A stretch of DNA of 64,000 nt from Escallonia rubra (GCA_033065855.1 JAVXUO010002707.1:123501-187500); one strand, 5' to 3'; positions 35,230 to 45,214 are shown, numbered from the stretch's first letter. Numbers and translations: made by a program. Notes: generated by a model not told the origin, from the letters alone.

Positions 35230-38200
35230 CGGATGTGCAAAAATACATCAATAAACACCAAGTTCTAAAATGTTACTACATTTTTCCCGTGATGTTATAA
35301 CATTACAAGTCAATCATTTTCAGTTTGCGAATCATCTTCATCACTATCCTCGTCACCCTCTTCTTCGTGGGACTCGTCGTCCTCTTCATCTTCTAATTCA
35401 TCCTCTTCATCAGTAGACTCGGTCACATCATCTCCAACACTTTCAACATCTTCCGCGTCATCATCTACGACTTCTTCTCCCACAAGAAGTGTTGTTGGAA
35501 GAGGAAGATCGTCCTCCTCGTTGTTGACCTCAACAGGGAACAAGACACGTGGTTGGTCGGCTTGAAAGGAGTCTAGCTCACTGTCATATGTCACGGGCAA
35601 TTTCTTGGACTTGATAGTTGTATACCAATGAGATTTGGGATTGGCGACGTCCTCCGCGTAAAAGACTTGTATAGCTTGACTAGCAAACACAAAGGGCTCG
35701 TCTGATGCAAGTCTTGACTTCATATTGACATCTACAATCCCTTGAGAGCTAACACGGATTCCTTTGCTGCATGTGACATCGAACCACGTACACTTGAACA
35801 TTACCAGGCGGTTTTGGGAACCCAGATATGTTAGCTCAACAATCTCATCTAGCTCTCCGTAAAAATCCACATCGATTAGGTGTTCTAACATTCGTCTAAC
35901 CTTGCTCAGGAAGGTTTGACGGATGTTAGAACACCAGATCTGTATGCACCCGGAGAAACACACGAGAACGTGTACCAAATATCCACGACATAGAACATAA
36001 AGCATGAGTCAAAATACTGTTTTATAAACAATTAGCTTTTCCAAACTGTCCAAACTGGACATCCAAAGGCTCATTACAAGGCCTTACTTTGTAATGAGTA
36101 CCTTTGAACGGGAACTAAGGGTTTCTATGCATGCATGTGTTCAGAAATTGATAAGATATGCAAGAATCTTTCCGAAATATCAAAACTGCAGAATGATCGT
36201 TGCATATGTTATCAATTCCACATTAAATAGAACTCGTTGGCAACGAGTTGAACCATCTCATTGCCAATGGACTTCTCAAAACAACAATTAATATAAAGAA
36301 GGCAGGGTTTGTAAACAACGAGTAATTGAACCATCTCTGGGCAACATGGAGTAATTATAGGATGTACAAGGGCTAATTAGGGCTAACTGGGTTATTAGGG
36401 TTAATTACGATTATTAATTATAGCTGATTAGAGTTGATTAGGACTAATTAGGGTTATTTAGTCCTAATTAGGGTTTAATTGTGTCGAGTAGTGATGATTA
36501 GTCCTAATTAGGGCTAATTGGGCTTAATTGGGTTATGTTAGGGCTAATTAATGTTAATGAGGGATAGTTTCGGATGATTATAGCTGACTAGGGTTGATTA
36601 GGACTAATTAGAGTTATGTAGTCCTAATTAAGGTTTAATTGTGCCGAGTAGTGCTGATTAGTCCTAATTAGGGCTAATTAGGCTTAATTGGGTTATGTTA
36701 GGGCTAATTAATGTTAATGAGGGCTAGTTTCGGATAATTATAGCTAATTAGGGTTGATTATGACTAATTAGGGTTTAATTGTGCCGAGTAGTGATGATTA
36801 GTCCTAATTAGGGCTAATTAGGCTTAATTGGGTTATGTTAGAGCTAATTAATGTTAATGAGGGCTAGTTTCGAATAATTATAGTTAATTAGGGTTGATTA
36901 GGACTAATTAGGGTTATTTAGGCCTAATTAGGGTTTTGATGGTGCCGAGTAGTGTTGATTAGTCCTAACTAGCGCTAATTAGGCGTAATTGGGTTATGTT
37001 AGTGCAAATTATGACTAATTAGGCTAACTACAATCAATATACGCATAATTGGGTTCATTTGGGCTAATTTGAGGTAATTACAGCTAATTTGAATTTCATC
37101 AGGTTCTTAGGGTTAATTAAAACTAATTAGGCTCGTTAGAGCTAATTAGGTTAATTGATTTACTAAAATATTGTTAATCAGGATTAATTAGGGCTAATTA
37201 TAGCCAGCGCTGGAGCCACGATTAGATTCCAGGGGGTGCATGCTAAAAATGTCGCATTAACCTAACTAACCTAAATTTAATGCACATTCAACAACCTCAA
37301 TTCCGACACCTCATATAGGGTGTCGATATGGTGTCCGATACGTGTTCTGACACATCCGGACACGTGTCTGACACATACCGACATGTGTCCGACACATACC
37401 GACACGTGTCCGACGCCTTTGGACACGTGTCCGACGCCTCCGGACACGTGTCCGACGCCCACCGACACGCACCTCCAGACACATCGGCATACGTTAATTT
37501 GTTTTCTAAATGTCGGACACCGTCGATCAGACGTGGTGTCCGTGTCTGCGCTAACTAACAGGTATCTCAATCCAATTGGGTCCCATCCTCCGTCAACAAT
37601 CTCAATTCTCAATCCTCAAATGCTCAATGCAATAAAAATTAACAAAAATCACACATTCAATCCAATTGGGTCCCATCCTCCGTCAATAATCTCAATATCT
37701 CAAATGCTCAATACACAATTAACAATCTAAAATCATCAATTAACAACCTAAAATCATCAATTAATAATCGCAATTACTTCAAATGCACAGCTAATAACCT
37801 AAAATCATCGATCAATAATCACAATTCTAAAACGCACAATTAACAACCTAAAATTATCAAACAAATGATCAATGTTCAAATGGGAAAAAAATGTTCAAAA
37901 TTCACATATCCGATGTGCTTGAATTATTTCAATTTAGGGTTCGATTGTATTAGGGCATTCAATTTAGGGTTCAATTAGTTTCATTTAGGGTTCGGTTCGA
38001 TTAGGGCATTCAATTTAGGGTTCAATTACTTCAATTTAGGGTTCAATTAGGGGGTTCTATTGATTCAATTTAGGGTTCAGTTGATTTGAGGCATTAAATT
38101 TAGGATTCAATTAGTTCAATTTAGGGTTCGGTTCAATTAGGGGGTTCGGCCGATTCAATTTAGGGTTCGGTTGATTTGAGACATTCAATTTAGGGTTTAA

Positions 38201-39947
38201 TTAGTTCAATTTAGGGTTCGGTTGGATTAGGGCATTCAATTTGGGGTTCAATTAGGGTTCGGTTAGATTGGGGCAATCAATTTAGGGTTTAATTAGGGGT
38301 TCAATTAGTTTAATTTAGGATTCGATTCAATTAGGGCATTCAATTTAGGGTTCAATTACTTCAATTTAGGGTTCAATTAGGGGGTTCTATTGATTCAATT
38401 TAGGGTTCGGTTGATTTGAGGCATTCAATTTAGGGTTCAATTAGTTCAATTTAGGGTTCGGTTGGATTAGGGCATTCAATTTGGGGTTCAATTAGGGTTC
38501 GGTTAGATTGGGGCAATCAATATAGGGTTTAATTTGGGGTTCAATTAGTTTAATTTAGGATTCGATTCAATTAGGGCATTCAATTTAGGGTTCAATTACT
38601 TCAATTTAGGGTTCAATTAGGGGGTTCTATTGATTCAATTTAGGGTTCGGTTGATTTAAGGCATTCAATTTAGGGTTCAATTAGTTCAATTTAAGATTTG
38701 GTTGGATTAGGGCATTCAATTTAGGGTTCAATTAGGGTTCGGTTAGATTGGGGCAATCAATTTAGGGTTTAATTAGGGGTTCAATTAGTTTAATTTAGGG
38801 TTCGATTCAATTGGGGTTTAGGGTTTAGGGTTTAGGGTTTAGGGTTTAGGGCATTCAATTTAGGGTTCAATTAGTTTATACTATAGCCCTTAAGGATTAG
38901 TTTTTGTTCTTCGAGAGATGAAGGGATGTGTAGATAAGATGGTCAAAATTTGTTGAGATCGTGCCATGGATCTCCGGTACTTGAGACCCTCCTTGTGGAG
39001 TAACTCAGTACAGTTATGGACATGATGCTTTAGGCACCCGTCGTTCGATTTTTCTCTTTTGGTCTTTTTGGTTTGTTGCGTCCTCACTGCCATGAAATAG
39101 CATTTGCTCTAGACTTGCAGTATCCCTTCATTGACATAAACAGATCACTCTAATGGGGATTTAGTCTAACAATTGCTAGGACCATGTTCAGAAATTCGAT
39201 CGTAATCAGTTCAGTTCCAATGGAGAACCGTGATTTATAAGTTGGGTAGTTAATTTTAAAATTAAATCAGCAGTCATTGATCATGTCAAATGCGGATCTA
39301 GCTATTACAGACACAGGTTCTATAAGCATTGTCTATATATACTGGATAAAAAGACTTCAGGCAAGCATGAAGAGAACTTATACTATTTGACTTTGGTACA
39401 GATGATCGAAGAGGGTTTGGTTTGGATAGAGCATCAATAATTACAAACAAACAGTCTTATAGAAAATAAAGATGGTATGATCTGCTATCTCTAGCTAACA
39501 GAAAACAGAGAATCAACAAAAGCAGTTTTCGTTTCCTCAGAATAATTCAGCAAGTAAGAAACTTACAAATGTATGGACAAAAGATTAAATATCAAGTTTT
39601 GACGCATTTGATATCGGAAGAAATTAAAGTGAGACAGAAACCGCACCTTTTAATTTATGTCTCGAAACAACAAGAAATCGTTCTGCAAATAAGCACTTTT
39701 CCACTGTCTGCGCCTCTCCTTTATTTGATGGTTTACAATAAGTTCAAGGCTCACCTTGCAAGGTTTTTGAAGATGGGAGGCGCGGCAGTGGTGGCGGCGC
39801 GACAGTGGTGGCAGCGCGGCAGTGGTGGCGGCGCGACAGTGGTGGCGGCGGTGCGTCAGTTGTGAAGGTGGGCGGCAGTGGGGGTGGCAGGCTCTATTCC
39901 GTCCGGGGCTAGGTTGACGGGGATGGCGACATAAGGAATATCGTCGG

Positions 39948-39989
<42 letters not shown>

Positions 39990-41449
39990 CAACGGGAGAA
40001 AGAAAAGAAAGGGGATCTGATCTTTTTAAGTCCTTTACCGACGGAACACACCCGTCGGTTAAAGTCCGTCGGTAAAACCCTACTTTCACCGACGGGTGTT
40101 TTTACCGACGGAATTATTCCGTCGTTAAATAGTTTTACCGACGGACTGTTACCGGCGGTTATTTCCGTCTCTGAAACGACTTTTAGCGACGGAATTTAGT
40201 CCGTCGCTAAAAGTCCGTCGCTAATTCCCTCTTTTCTTGTAGTGTTAGTAATTACGCTGGGTGTCTTCAAGTTTTGTCCGTTGCAACGGCTTGCATCATA
40301 AAGTTAATTTTAACTTTAGCGAACTAAAAAATTATATAAGTGTAATATTTAACACATTCGGACCAAATTCCGTTTGAAACTCCGTATTTTAAAAGTAAAA
40401 ACACCGTAAAATTTATCTGTAGCGATTAAATCGACATATGGCTACGCTTAATATAAGATTGTTCGAGTACAAATGTCCTCGTGCGCGTGTTTTTTGGTGC
40501 GATGTAGATAACCAGGGGCGGAGCCAGGAATATTTTTCAGGGGGTGCAAAAATTATATGTCCGTTACCAAATTTTTAATTAAAATAATATGCTTCATCTT
40601 TTGCTACACTATACTCTAACCAATTCGCATGACGGTCAAACCAAGAAGAAACAAATCGACGAGATTGTTTCCCGAATTGTGTAAATGGAAAATTGTGACT
40701 ACGAGGTTGGCAATGACCTTTCGACCAATATGTTCGTCGAACTTTATCTCGAATATTGGGACTATAATCCATAATATTCGGACGCAAGCCAGGATCCGCA
40801 ATAAGCTCATCAGAGTTGAACTCATCACGAATTCTACTTGAACCCCCGAAATCAACATCTCGATGCACAAAATGATCCTTGTCCGTTACTGTTAAAGTTG
40901 AAGACTGTAGAATACTATCTTGATTAGGCTGCGAGGATTCTGCCAATTTCCCTAGCTTTTTAAAAAACTTATCCATTTTGAAAAAAAACACACACACACA
41001 CATTTGAATAAAATTTCAATATCTCAATATCTCAACACAAATTCACATAATTAAATAATTGTACATATTATTATATTAGCATATTACACTAAATTTAACA
41101 TATTAAACTAAAATATAAATGTAACATATTATCATATTAAATACTAGCACTAGCAGACAGCAATTCATTTAACAATCAGCATCTAAGAGCAAGAGGGAAG
41201 ACTCACGCAAGGCCAAGATGAGAATTCAGATCTAGTTCTTCAAGGGCGTCGGCGCCGGCGCGTCGCGGGACTGCGAGACAGCGGAGGTCGACGGTCGTCG
41301 TCCGGTCACGGCGTCACTCCGTCGTGACGAGTCGTCGTCACTCCGTCGTGACGAGTCGTCGTCGTCGAAGGCTCGAAGCTCCTGTCTGAAGGAGCTGTCG
41401 CCGGTGGGTGGACCTCTCGCCGGTGGGTGGACCGGTCGCCAGTGAGACC

Positions 41450-41481
<32 letters not shown>

Positions 41482-44147
41482 GTCGATTGTGCCTCTCGGC
41501 CAGTCTCGGGGAACGGGTATCGGGGATTGGGGAACGAGATCTCGAAAACGGGGTCAACGCGATTCCCAAAAAAAAAATTATTTTTTTTTTCCCCCAGAAA
41601 TCAGGGGGTGCTTTAGCCCCCCCTTGTCCTAGCGTGCCTCCGCCCCTGTAGATAACTACCTCGATCTCGAGCGGATCCAAAACTCATCTCTTTTCCTGTT
41701 TTTTTTTTTGCCTAGAAAAATATTCTGCTATAGATGTCAAGGCATGTCTACCAAGATAGAGGTGAGCCTTTTGGTTTTACCGATCTGAGCTAGAAGCCAC
41801 AAAGATCAATAGGTTCGAGAATCTTAAAAGGTAAACCAAGATACACTTTTTTAGGAATAAAACCCAAGCCAAAACAGATTTGATGTATGAATCTTTAGGC
41901 TGTTAAATTTGACTAAAACTTGATGGGAGCGCCTCCTGAAGCGGCTAATGTGGCCTTTGAGTCCCATCATGTCCCTTAGGCTATATCTTTCCCTACTCCC
42001 CTCCTATTAGATAGAACCAAAAAAGAAAGGAAGCAATTAAGATGAGAAGCATTATATAAGGCCTTCGAGCTATAGCGCCGTGCCCAATATATATTGATTA
42101 GTTGTAAATACTTATAACAGTTAAAAACACGGATAAATGGTTATGAAGTAAATTATTTTTCTTCAAAGTTTTACCCCAGTGGCTCATGTACTTGAATTAT
42201 GTTGAATGAAATGATGACTTCATGATGAGGTGATACTTGCACTCCCGTGGGAGCTAGAAATTTAAATTTTTCTTTTTTTTTTTTTTTAACTTTTTTCCAC
42301 CTCATTTATAGCTGTGAGAGCGGTAGATAATATAAAGAAAGAAAGAAACATCCCTTTCAGCCCACAAAGAGGAAGCAACTCCAGTGGACATGATGGAAGA
42401 GGTATCCTTACCGAACCATCCATGAGGAGACTCTCTGACTAGATATTTTGGCCTCTCTCCACTACTAGCTTGATAAATCAACTCAAATCTTTCACTCCAA
42501 AATGATTTTTGTCGGCACAACAACTTCAATCTTGAGTGACATAACGAGTTCAAAAGTGGACTATATTTATTAATTGCCTGTAGCGTAACATCAACACTTT
42601 TCAAATGCAATTCAAATGCAACAAAGCGAACCATCACCTAATTAATTAAGCTTTGGCCCATAGATAAATTAACATTTGAGTTAGATTACACATTCTGATT
42701 TTGTTTACATTTTGGTGTATACATACATACATAGATTAATAGTTCAGCTCAATCATGCATCAGATTTGTCAAAGCGATACCCATCACTTTAATCATATTA
42801 CCCATCTGCACAGCTGCATGAACAGCTTAAGCTAAGTATCCCATTTAGATCGATGTAACCTTTCCCTACTTGGCATCCAATTCCTTTTCAGGTCCCAACA
42901 CAAAATCAACACTGGAAGTTGTTCATAGACATGGACCATGCAACCAACTCGGCAAAGGCGAGGTCAATGCTCCAACCATTTCTGAGATCCTCTCTCATGA
43001 CCAGTCCCGAGTCAACTCAATCCAGACCCGACTCGACCTCAGCTCGGGCAAACAGAGCCTCCGGAGCTCAAAAACAACCCTCCCAGCAAAATCCGGCAGC
43101 TCGCTGGGCGCCGGAAACTATATCGTGACCGTCGGGTTGGGGACACCTAAGAAAGACCTCTCGCTCATCTTCGACACCGGCAGTGACCTCACCTGGACTC
43201 AGTGCCAGCCATGCGTGAAATACTGCTACAAACAACAAGAACCCCTACTCGACCCTTCTACCTCTAACACGTACTCCAACATCTCGTGCAACTCGGCGCT
43301 CTGTTCTCAACTCCGTTCCGCCACCGGTAACTCGCCGGGCTGCTCCACCTCCACCTGCCTGTACGCCATACAGTACGGGGACCAATCTTTCTCCATAGGC
43401 TTCTTCGGCAAGGAGAAGTTAACGCTCACAAACTCTGATGTTTTTGCCAATTTCTTCTTTGGTTGTGGCCAGAACAACCGTGGGCTCTTCGGCAGCACCG
43501 CCGGGTTCCTCGGGCTCGGCCGCGACAAGCTCTCCATTGTATCTCAAACGGCTCAAAAGTATGGTCAGTACTTCTCCTACTGCCTGCCTTCAACTTCAAG
43601 CAAAACTGGCTACTTGACCTTCGGAAAGAGTGGGGTTCCCAGTAGCGTGGCATTCACACCGCTGTCAAACTCTCATGGCCAGTCCTTTTACTTCATCGAC
43701 ATTACCGCTATAATCGTCGGGGGAACTAAATTATCGATTAGCCCTACTGTTTTTTCGAATTCTGGCACCATTATTGACTCAGGAACCGTCATAACTCGGC
43801 TTCCTCCTGCGGCTTACAGTGCGCTGCGAGCAGCTTTCCAGCAACAAATGAAGCAGTACCCGACGGCGCCTGCCATTTCTATACTGGACACTTGTTACGA
43901 TCTCAGAAATTACACCACTTTTAGTATTCCGAAGATAAGTTTCCTCTTCAATGGCAACGTCCAGGTTGACCTTGCCTTCTCGGGAATCCTTTATGGAGGT
44001 AGCGCTTCCCAGTTATGCTTAGCCTTTGCTGGAAACAGCGATGCGTCCGCTATAGGCATTTTCGGAAATGTGCAGCAGCAGACGTTGAACGTGGTGTACG
44101 ACGTTGCAGGTGGGAAGCTAGGGTTCGGGCCAGGAGGTTGTTCATAA
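30626..44147 (+). CDS. Aspartyl protease family protein (pepsin A1 family, nepenthesin type, At5g10770-like), two exons
   Basis: A secreted or vesicular aspartic endopeptidase is predicted. Exon 1 is 30,626-30,803, the intron is 30,804-42,891 (GT..TTTTCAG) and exon 2 is 42,892-44,147. The split codon gives Gly60 and the joined protein has 477 residues, normal for the family. Residues 1-28 look like a signal peptide (FLPSACLLFLLILSC). A propeptide with LEVVHRHGPC follows. The two catalytic motifs are FDTGSDLTWTQC (Asp154) and IIDSGTVITRLP (Asp355). The flap tyrosine lies in YAIQYGDQS (about 221), many cysteines match the nepenthesin pattern, and the C-terminus is IFGNVQQQTLNVVYDVAGGK. No stop or frame change occurs. 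Close relatives have the same two-exon layout with the junction at KGP. The oddity is the 12.1-kb intron, swollen by a CACTA and a hAT element. Substrate is unknown. Confidence 0.93.
30804..32780 (+). other. First part of the protease intron, no gene
   Basis: Mostly featureless AT-rich intron. A 25-bp phrase (ATAATTGTGGTGGTG(C/G)TTGCCT) occurs at 31,525 and 31,908. A 20-bp phrase AAGTACGGTTTTGTGACCTT occurs at about 32,438 and 32,646, flanking a roughly 190-bp block with paired CCAGCCGAAATGGCTG arms that may be a small insertion. Confidence 0.5.
32784..33180. repeat. Left terminus and subterminal repeats of CACTA 2
   Basis: At least ten copies of TTTAGCGACGGA or its complement TCCGTCGCTAAA occur in both orientations, several as abutting palindromes (GACGGAATATTCCGTC). 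Such arrays bind the TNPA-type protein in En/Spm. Confidence 0.9.
33418..35111 (-). CDS. TNPA-like Transposase_24 (Ptta/En/Spm) gene of CACTA 2
   Basis: On -, the first ATG near 35,111 (MKSDMDRIRAIRGRAGRRAA) opens a Pro/Ser/Gln-rich exon. Later exons are about 34,751-34,667 (RGRGPTRGVRIDPQRKQRVT), 34,569-34,440 (NMARTKIGVLVKGRFFEPRL), 34,370-33,898 (NYRRWLHDARDRAKKALPAG, WISHRVWGEMIDRW, DPTHTGGSVPHDIVRHMNAV) and 33,800-33,438 with a stop at 33,438. The central block is the plant transposase family PF03004, the DNA-binding partner in En/Spm-type transposition. Splice signals (CTCAG|gtatag at 34,827, tttgtag| at 34,752, GGCCT|gtaagt at 34,667) are good. I could not confirm the frame across the first junction, so intactness is open. 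Confidence 0.7.
34865..35000 (-). repeat. GC-rich hexamer-type repeat inside the TNPA-like exon 1
   Basis: Runs of GGGGCTGGGGCTGGGGCGACGG-like units (read on +) code for Pro/Ser/Gln repeats on -. Both strands stay open through it, so the overlapping + ORFs here are artefacts. Confidence 0.7.
35177..35227. repeat. (TA)n microsatellite
   Basis: About 25 TA units between the TNPA-like gene and the DUF4216 exon of CACTA 2. Confidence 0.95.
35310..36005 (-). pseudogene. DUF4216 C-terminal exon of a CACTA transposase, detached from its core
   Basis: On - this open frame holds LIDVDFYGELDEIVELTYLG, LVMFKCTWFDVTCSKGIRVS and EPFVFASQAIQVFYAEDV, the DUF4216 domain found at the C-terminus of CACTA transposases. 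It ends in a tail rich in Asp/Glu (from about 35,500 to the stop at 35,310). CACTA 1 has the same DUF4216 plus acidic-tail design. No TNP2, DUF4218 or N-terminal domain exists upstream on -, so this is a leftover 3' exon and cannot encode an active transposase. Confidence 0.8.
36360..37200 (+). repeat. Tandem array of CTAATTAGGG-type units, higher-order period about 160 bp
   Basis: The base unit is close to GGGCTAATTA / GGGTTAATTA. A marker phrase, GTG(C/T)CGAGTAGTG(A/C/T)TGATTAG, recurs at 36,481, 36,641, 36,781 and 36,942, giving periods of 160, 140 and 160 bp. No coding potential. Confidence 0.9.
37331..37472 (+). repeat. 21-bp tandem array carrying ACACGTGT palindromes, about 6.5 units
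   Basis: Units of exactly 21 bp run 37,331-37,351, 37,352-37,372, 37,373-37,393, 37,394-37,414, 37,415-37,435 and 37,436-37,456, then a partial unit. Four carry the palindrome GACACGTGTC or ACACGTGTC, a G-box/ABRE-like core, and two carry a one- or two-base variant. ORFs on both strands here (Cys/Thr/Pro/Asp repeats) are simple products of the array. Confidence 0.92.
37910..38880 (+). repeat. Tandem array of TTCAATTTAGGG-type units with a 240-bp higher-order repeat
   Basis: The base unit is near TTCAATTTAGGGTTCAATTA. The block 38,341-38,580 repeats at 38,581-38,820 with only about eight differences. The phrase GGGGGTTCTATTGATTCAAT recurs at about 38,050, 38,380 and 38,620. The high identity of the last two blocks marks a recent duplication. 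Confidence 0.9.
38817..38851 (+). repeat. Telomere-type (TTTAGGG)5 run
   Basis: Five perfect TTTAGGG units, the plant telomere heptamer, sit at the end of the TTCAATTTAGGG array, whose own unit already contains TTTAGGG. Confidence 0.9.
39775..39860 (+). repeat. GC-rich GGCGGCGCGACAGTGGT repeats near the right end of CACTA 2
   Basis: Four units of about 18-24 bp built on GGCGGCGCGACAGTGGTGGC. A (GA)n run follows at 39,950-39,990. Confidence 0.8.
40020..40244. repeat. Right terminus and subterminal repeats of CACTA 2
   Basis: Units of TTTACCGACGG and TTTAGCGACGGA in both orientations lead to the terminus CTTTTCTTGTAGTG. The ACCGACGG variant is mostly confined to this end, while the left end uses AGCGACGG. 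Confidence 0.9.
40513..41648 (-). mobile_element. Non-autonomous hAT element, 1.14 kb
   Basis: Ends read CAGGGGCGGAG on both strands, and the 8-bp duplication TAGATAAC (40,505-40,512 and 41,649-41,656) is perfect. Both features mark the hAT superfamily. The inner part of the ends includes CAGGGGGTGC. Only the N-terminal part of a transposase remains, so it is a deletion derivative. It lies in the protease intron about 270 bp from CACTA 2. Confidence 0.93.
40575..40976 (-). pseudogene. N-terminal (TTF-type zinc finger) part of a hAT transposase
   Basis: On -, MDKFFKKLGKLAESSQPNQD opens the frame. Then come DPGLRPNIMDYSPNIRDKVR and FGKQSRRFVSSWFDRHANWL followed by EYSVAKDEAYYFN at the stop. 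This is the TTF zinc-finger region that precedes DUF4371 and the hAT dimerisation domain in ZNF862-like plant transposases. The catalytic region and hAT C-terminal domain are absent. At best it could make a DNA-binding fragment of 133 residues. Confidence 0.8.
41657..42891 (+). other. Last part of the protease intron, no gene
   Basis: AT-rich intron leading to the acceptor TTCCTTTTCAG at 42,891. A poly-pyrimidine tract and several TAATT-type branch-point candidates lie upstream. No other element was recognised. Confidence 0.5.
42892..44147 (+). CDS. Exon 2 of the aspartyl protease gene (catalytic domain)
   Basis: 1,256 nt from the acceptor at 42,891 to the stop at 44,147, coding for residues 60-477. 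Codon use is GC-rich (third positions often C/G) compared with the AT-rich flanks. An in-frame ATG at 42,870 lies in the intron and is not the start. Confidence 0.93.
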
Positions 44148-45210
44148 TTCATGACTTGGATTTGAACGCTAATGGTGCATTTGGGAATAATGTAGACTGA
44201 GAAAAATCAGTCCAGTTGCAAGACAATCAGCCGAATAAACATGGAACTAAATGTACAATCACATAAAGATCTATCGAATTTACCACACGCTTTTCGTTTT
44301 CAGATATCCAGAAGCATTGATATTCTCATCATCGTGATTCACAGTTTCGTTGCTCGGGTTAGCTTTTGGTAACTAAGAACATCCAAAAATGCAATGAATC
44401 CTTGAAAGTCGACAGAAGATGAACAATAACCAGTTTTAGTGCGAGGGTGTACCATAATAGCAAGATCAAGAGCATTAAACCACTGAACGTGCCATGGCAT
44501 CCGCATCATCTCCGCCATGCAGCCATTACAGAAGTACCGCAGCTACACACTTAGCCTACAGAAGCATCAATATATGGAAATAATTTAACCTCACTTGCCT
44601 AAGTATACTTGCTCTAATGCCACTTTGTTACATAATAATGGCTACACAAGCACAACAGAGACAGAGTTCTAGTGGTGGAGGAGATAAAAGCAAGATTGTC
44701 GATGATACTAAACTTGGTTACACCTTGACTTGTGACACCAATCACAATGACTAGCCAACTCCACTCGAGTCACTCTTCACTCACACTTTCTCTTATCTAT
44801 AATTTATCTATCAAATACATTCATGTACGATGTACCTATATTTTCAATCAAGTCTATCTTCGCTCTCCTTAAACTTGATTTTCTTTTCTAAATTTGAAGT
44901 CCCAATTTCTTAACATTTGGACTTGACTAAAATTTCATCAAACACGGTCTGAAGAGGTCCAAGTCCTCCTATTGCAAGCAGCTCCATAGTCATTTCTTTC
45001 CAAGTGGACACCACGTGTAGTGTCCTCATATATTCGCGCTTAACTTTATCCCTCGCTTTTGCCTACCGACGGTCCCGTTTCTTTTATATTTCCCTTGTTT
45101 TGAATCTCCATCATCAAAGAAGTATTCTGTATTCGCCTAAACGGTGTTACTTGCGATAGTCTCCGAGCAAAAGGGAGTGACGTCTAAAAACATTTTCGGA
45201 TCTTGAAGAT
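44148..45210. other. 3' flank of the protease gene, no gene
   Basis: No ORF or recognisable repeat. The 3' UTR and poly(A) site should lie in the first few hundred bases; AATAAA-like AATAAAC occurs at about 44,234. Confidence 0.4.
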
Positions 45211-45214
45211 GGTT

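Larger units (their letters stand above)
32784..40244 (-). mobile_element. CACTA transposon 2, complete ends, 7.46 kb, non-autonomous
   Basis: Both termini read CACTACAAGAAAA (32,784 on +, 40,244 on -), and a TTA duplication flanks them (32,781-32,783 and 40,245-40,247), as expected for CACTA. The subterminal zones are full of GCGACGGA / TCCGTCGC units in both orientations. On - it carries a DUF4216 exon with acidic tail and a TNPA-like gene, but the TNP2 catalytic core is missing. The space where that core should be (36,300-38,900) is filled with tandem arrays. It therefore depends on another element for movement. It sits inside the protease intron, antisense to the gene. Confidence 0.95.

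Noticed and set aside
37331-37472. CRISPR-like regular repeat
   Set aside because: The units abut with no spacers and the DNA is plant nuclear, so it is a minisatellite.
37297-37730. Overlapping Cys/Thr/Pro/Asp-repeat ORFs on both strands, up to 136 codons
   Set aside because: They are translations of the 21-bp tandem array and are open on both strands for that reason.
38817-38851. Chromosome end or true telomere tract
   Set aside because: Only five units, inside a transposon, next to an array with the same heptamer in its unit.
42919-43653. Other-frame ORFs over the protease catalytic exon
   Set aside because: Shadows of the GC-rich second exon, which has the conserved protease motifs in the main frame.
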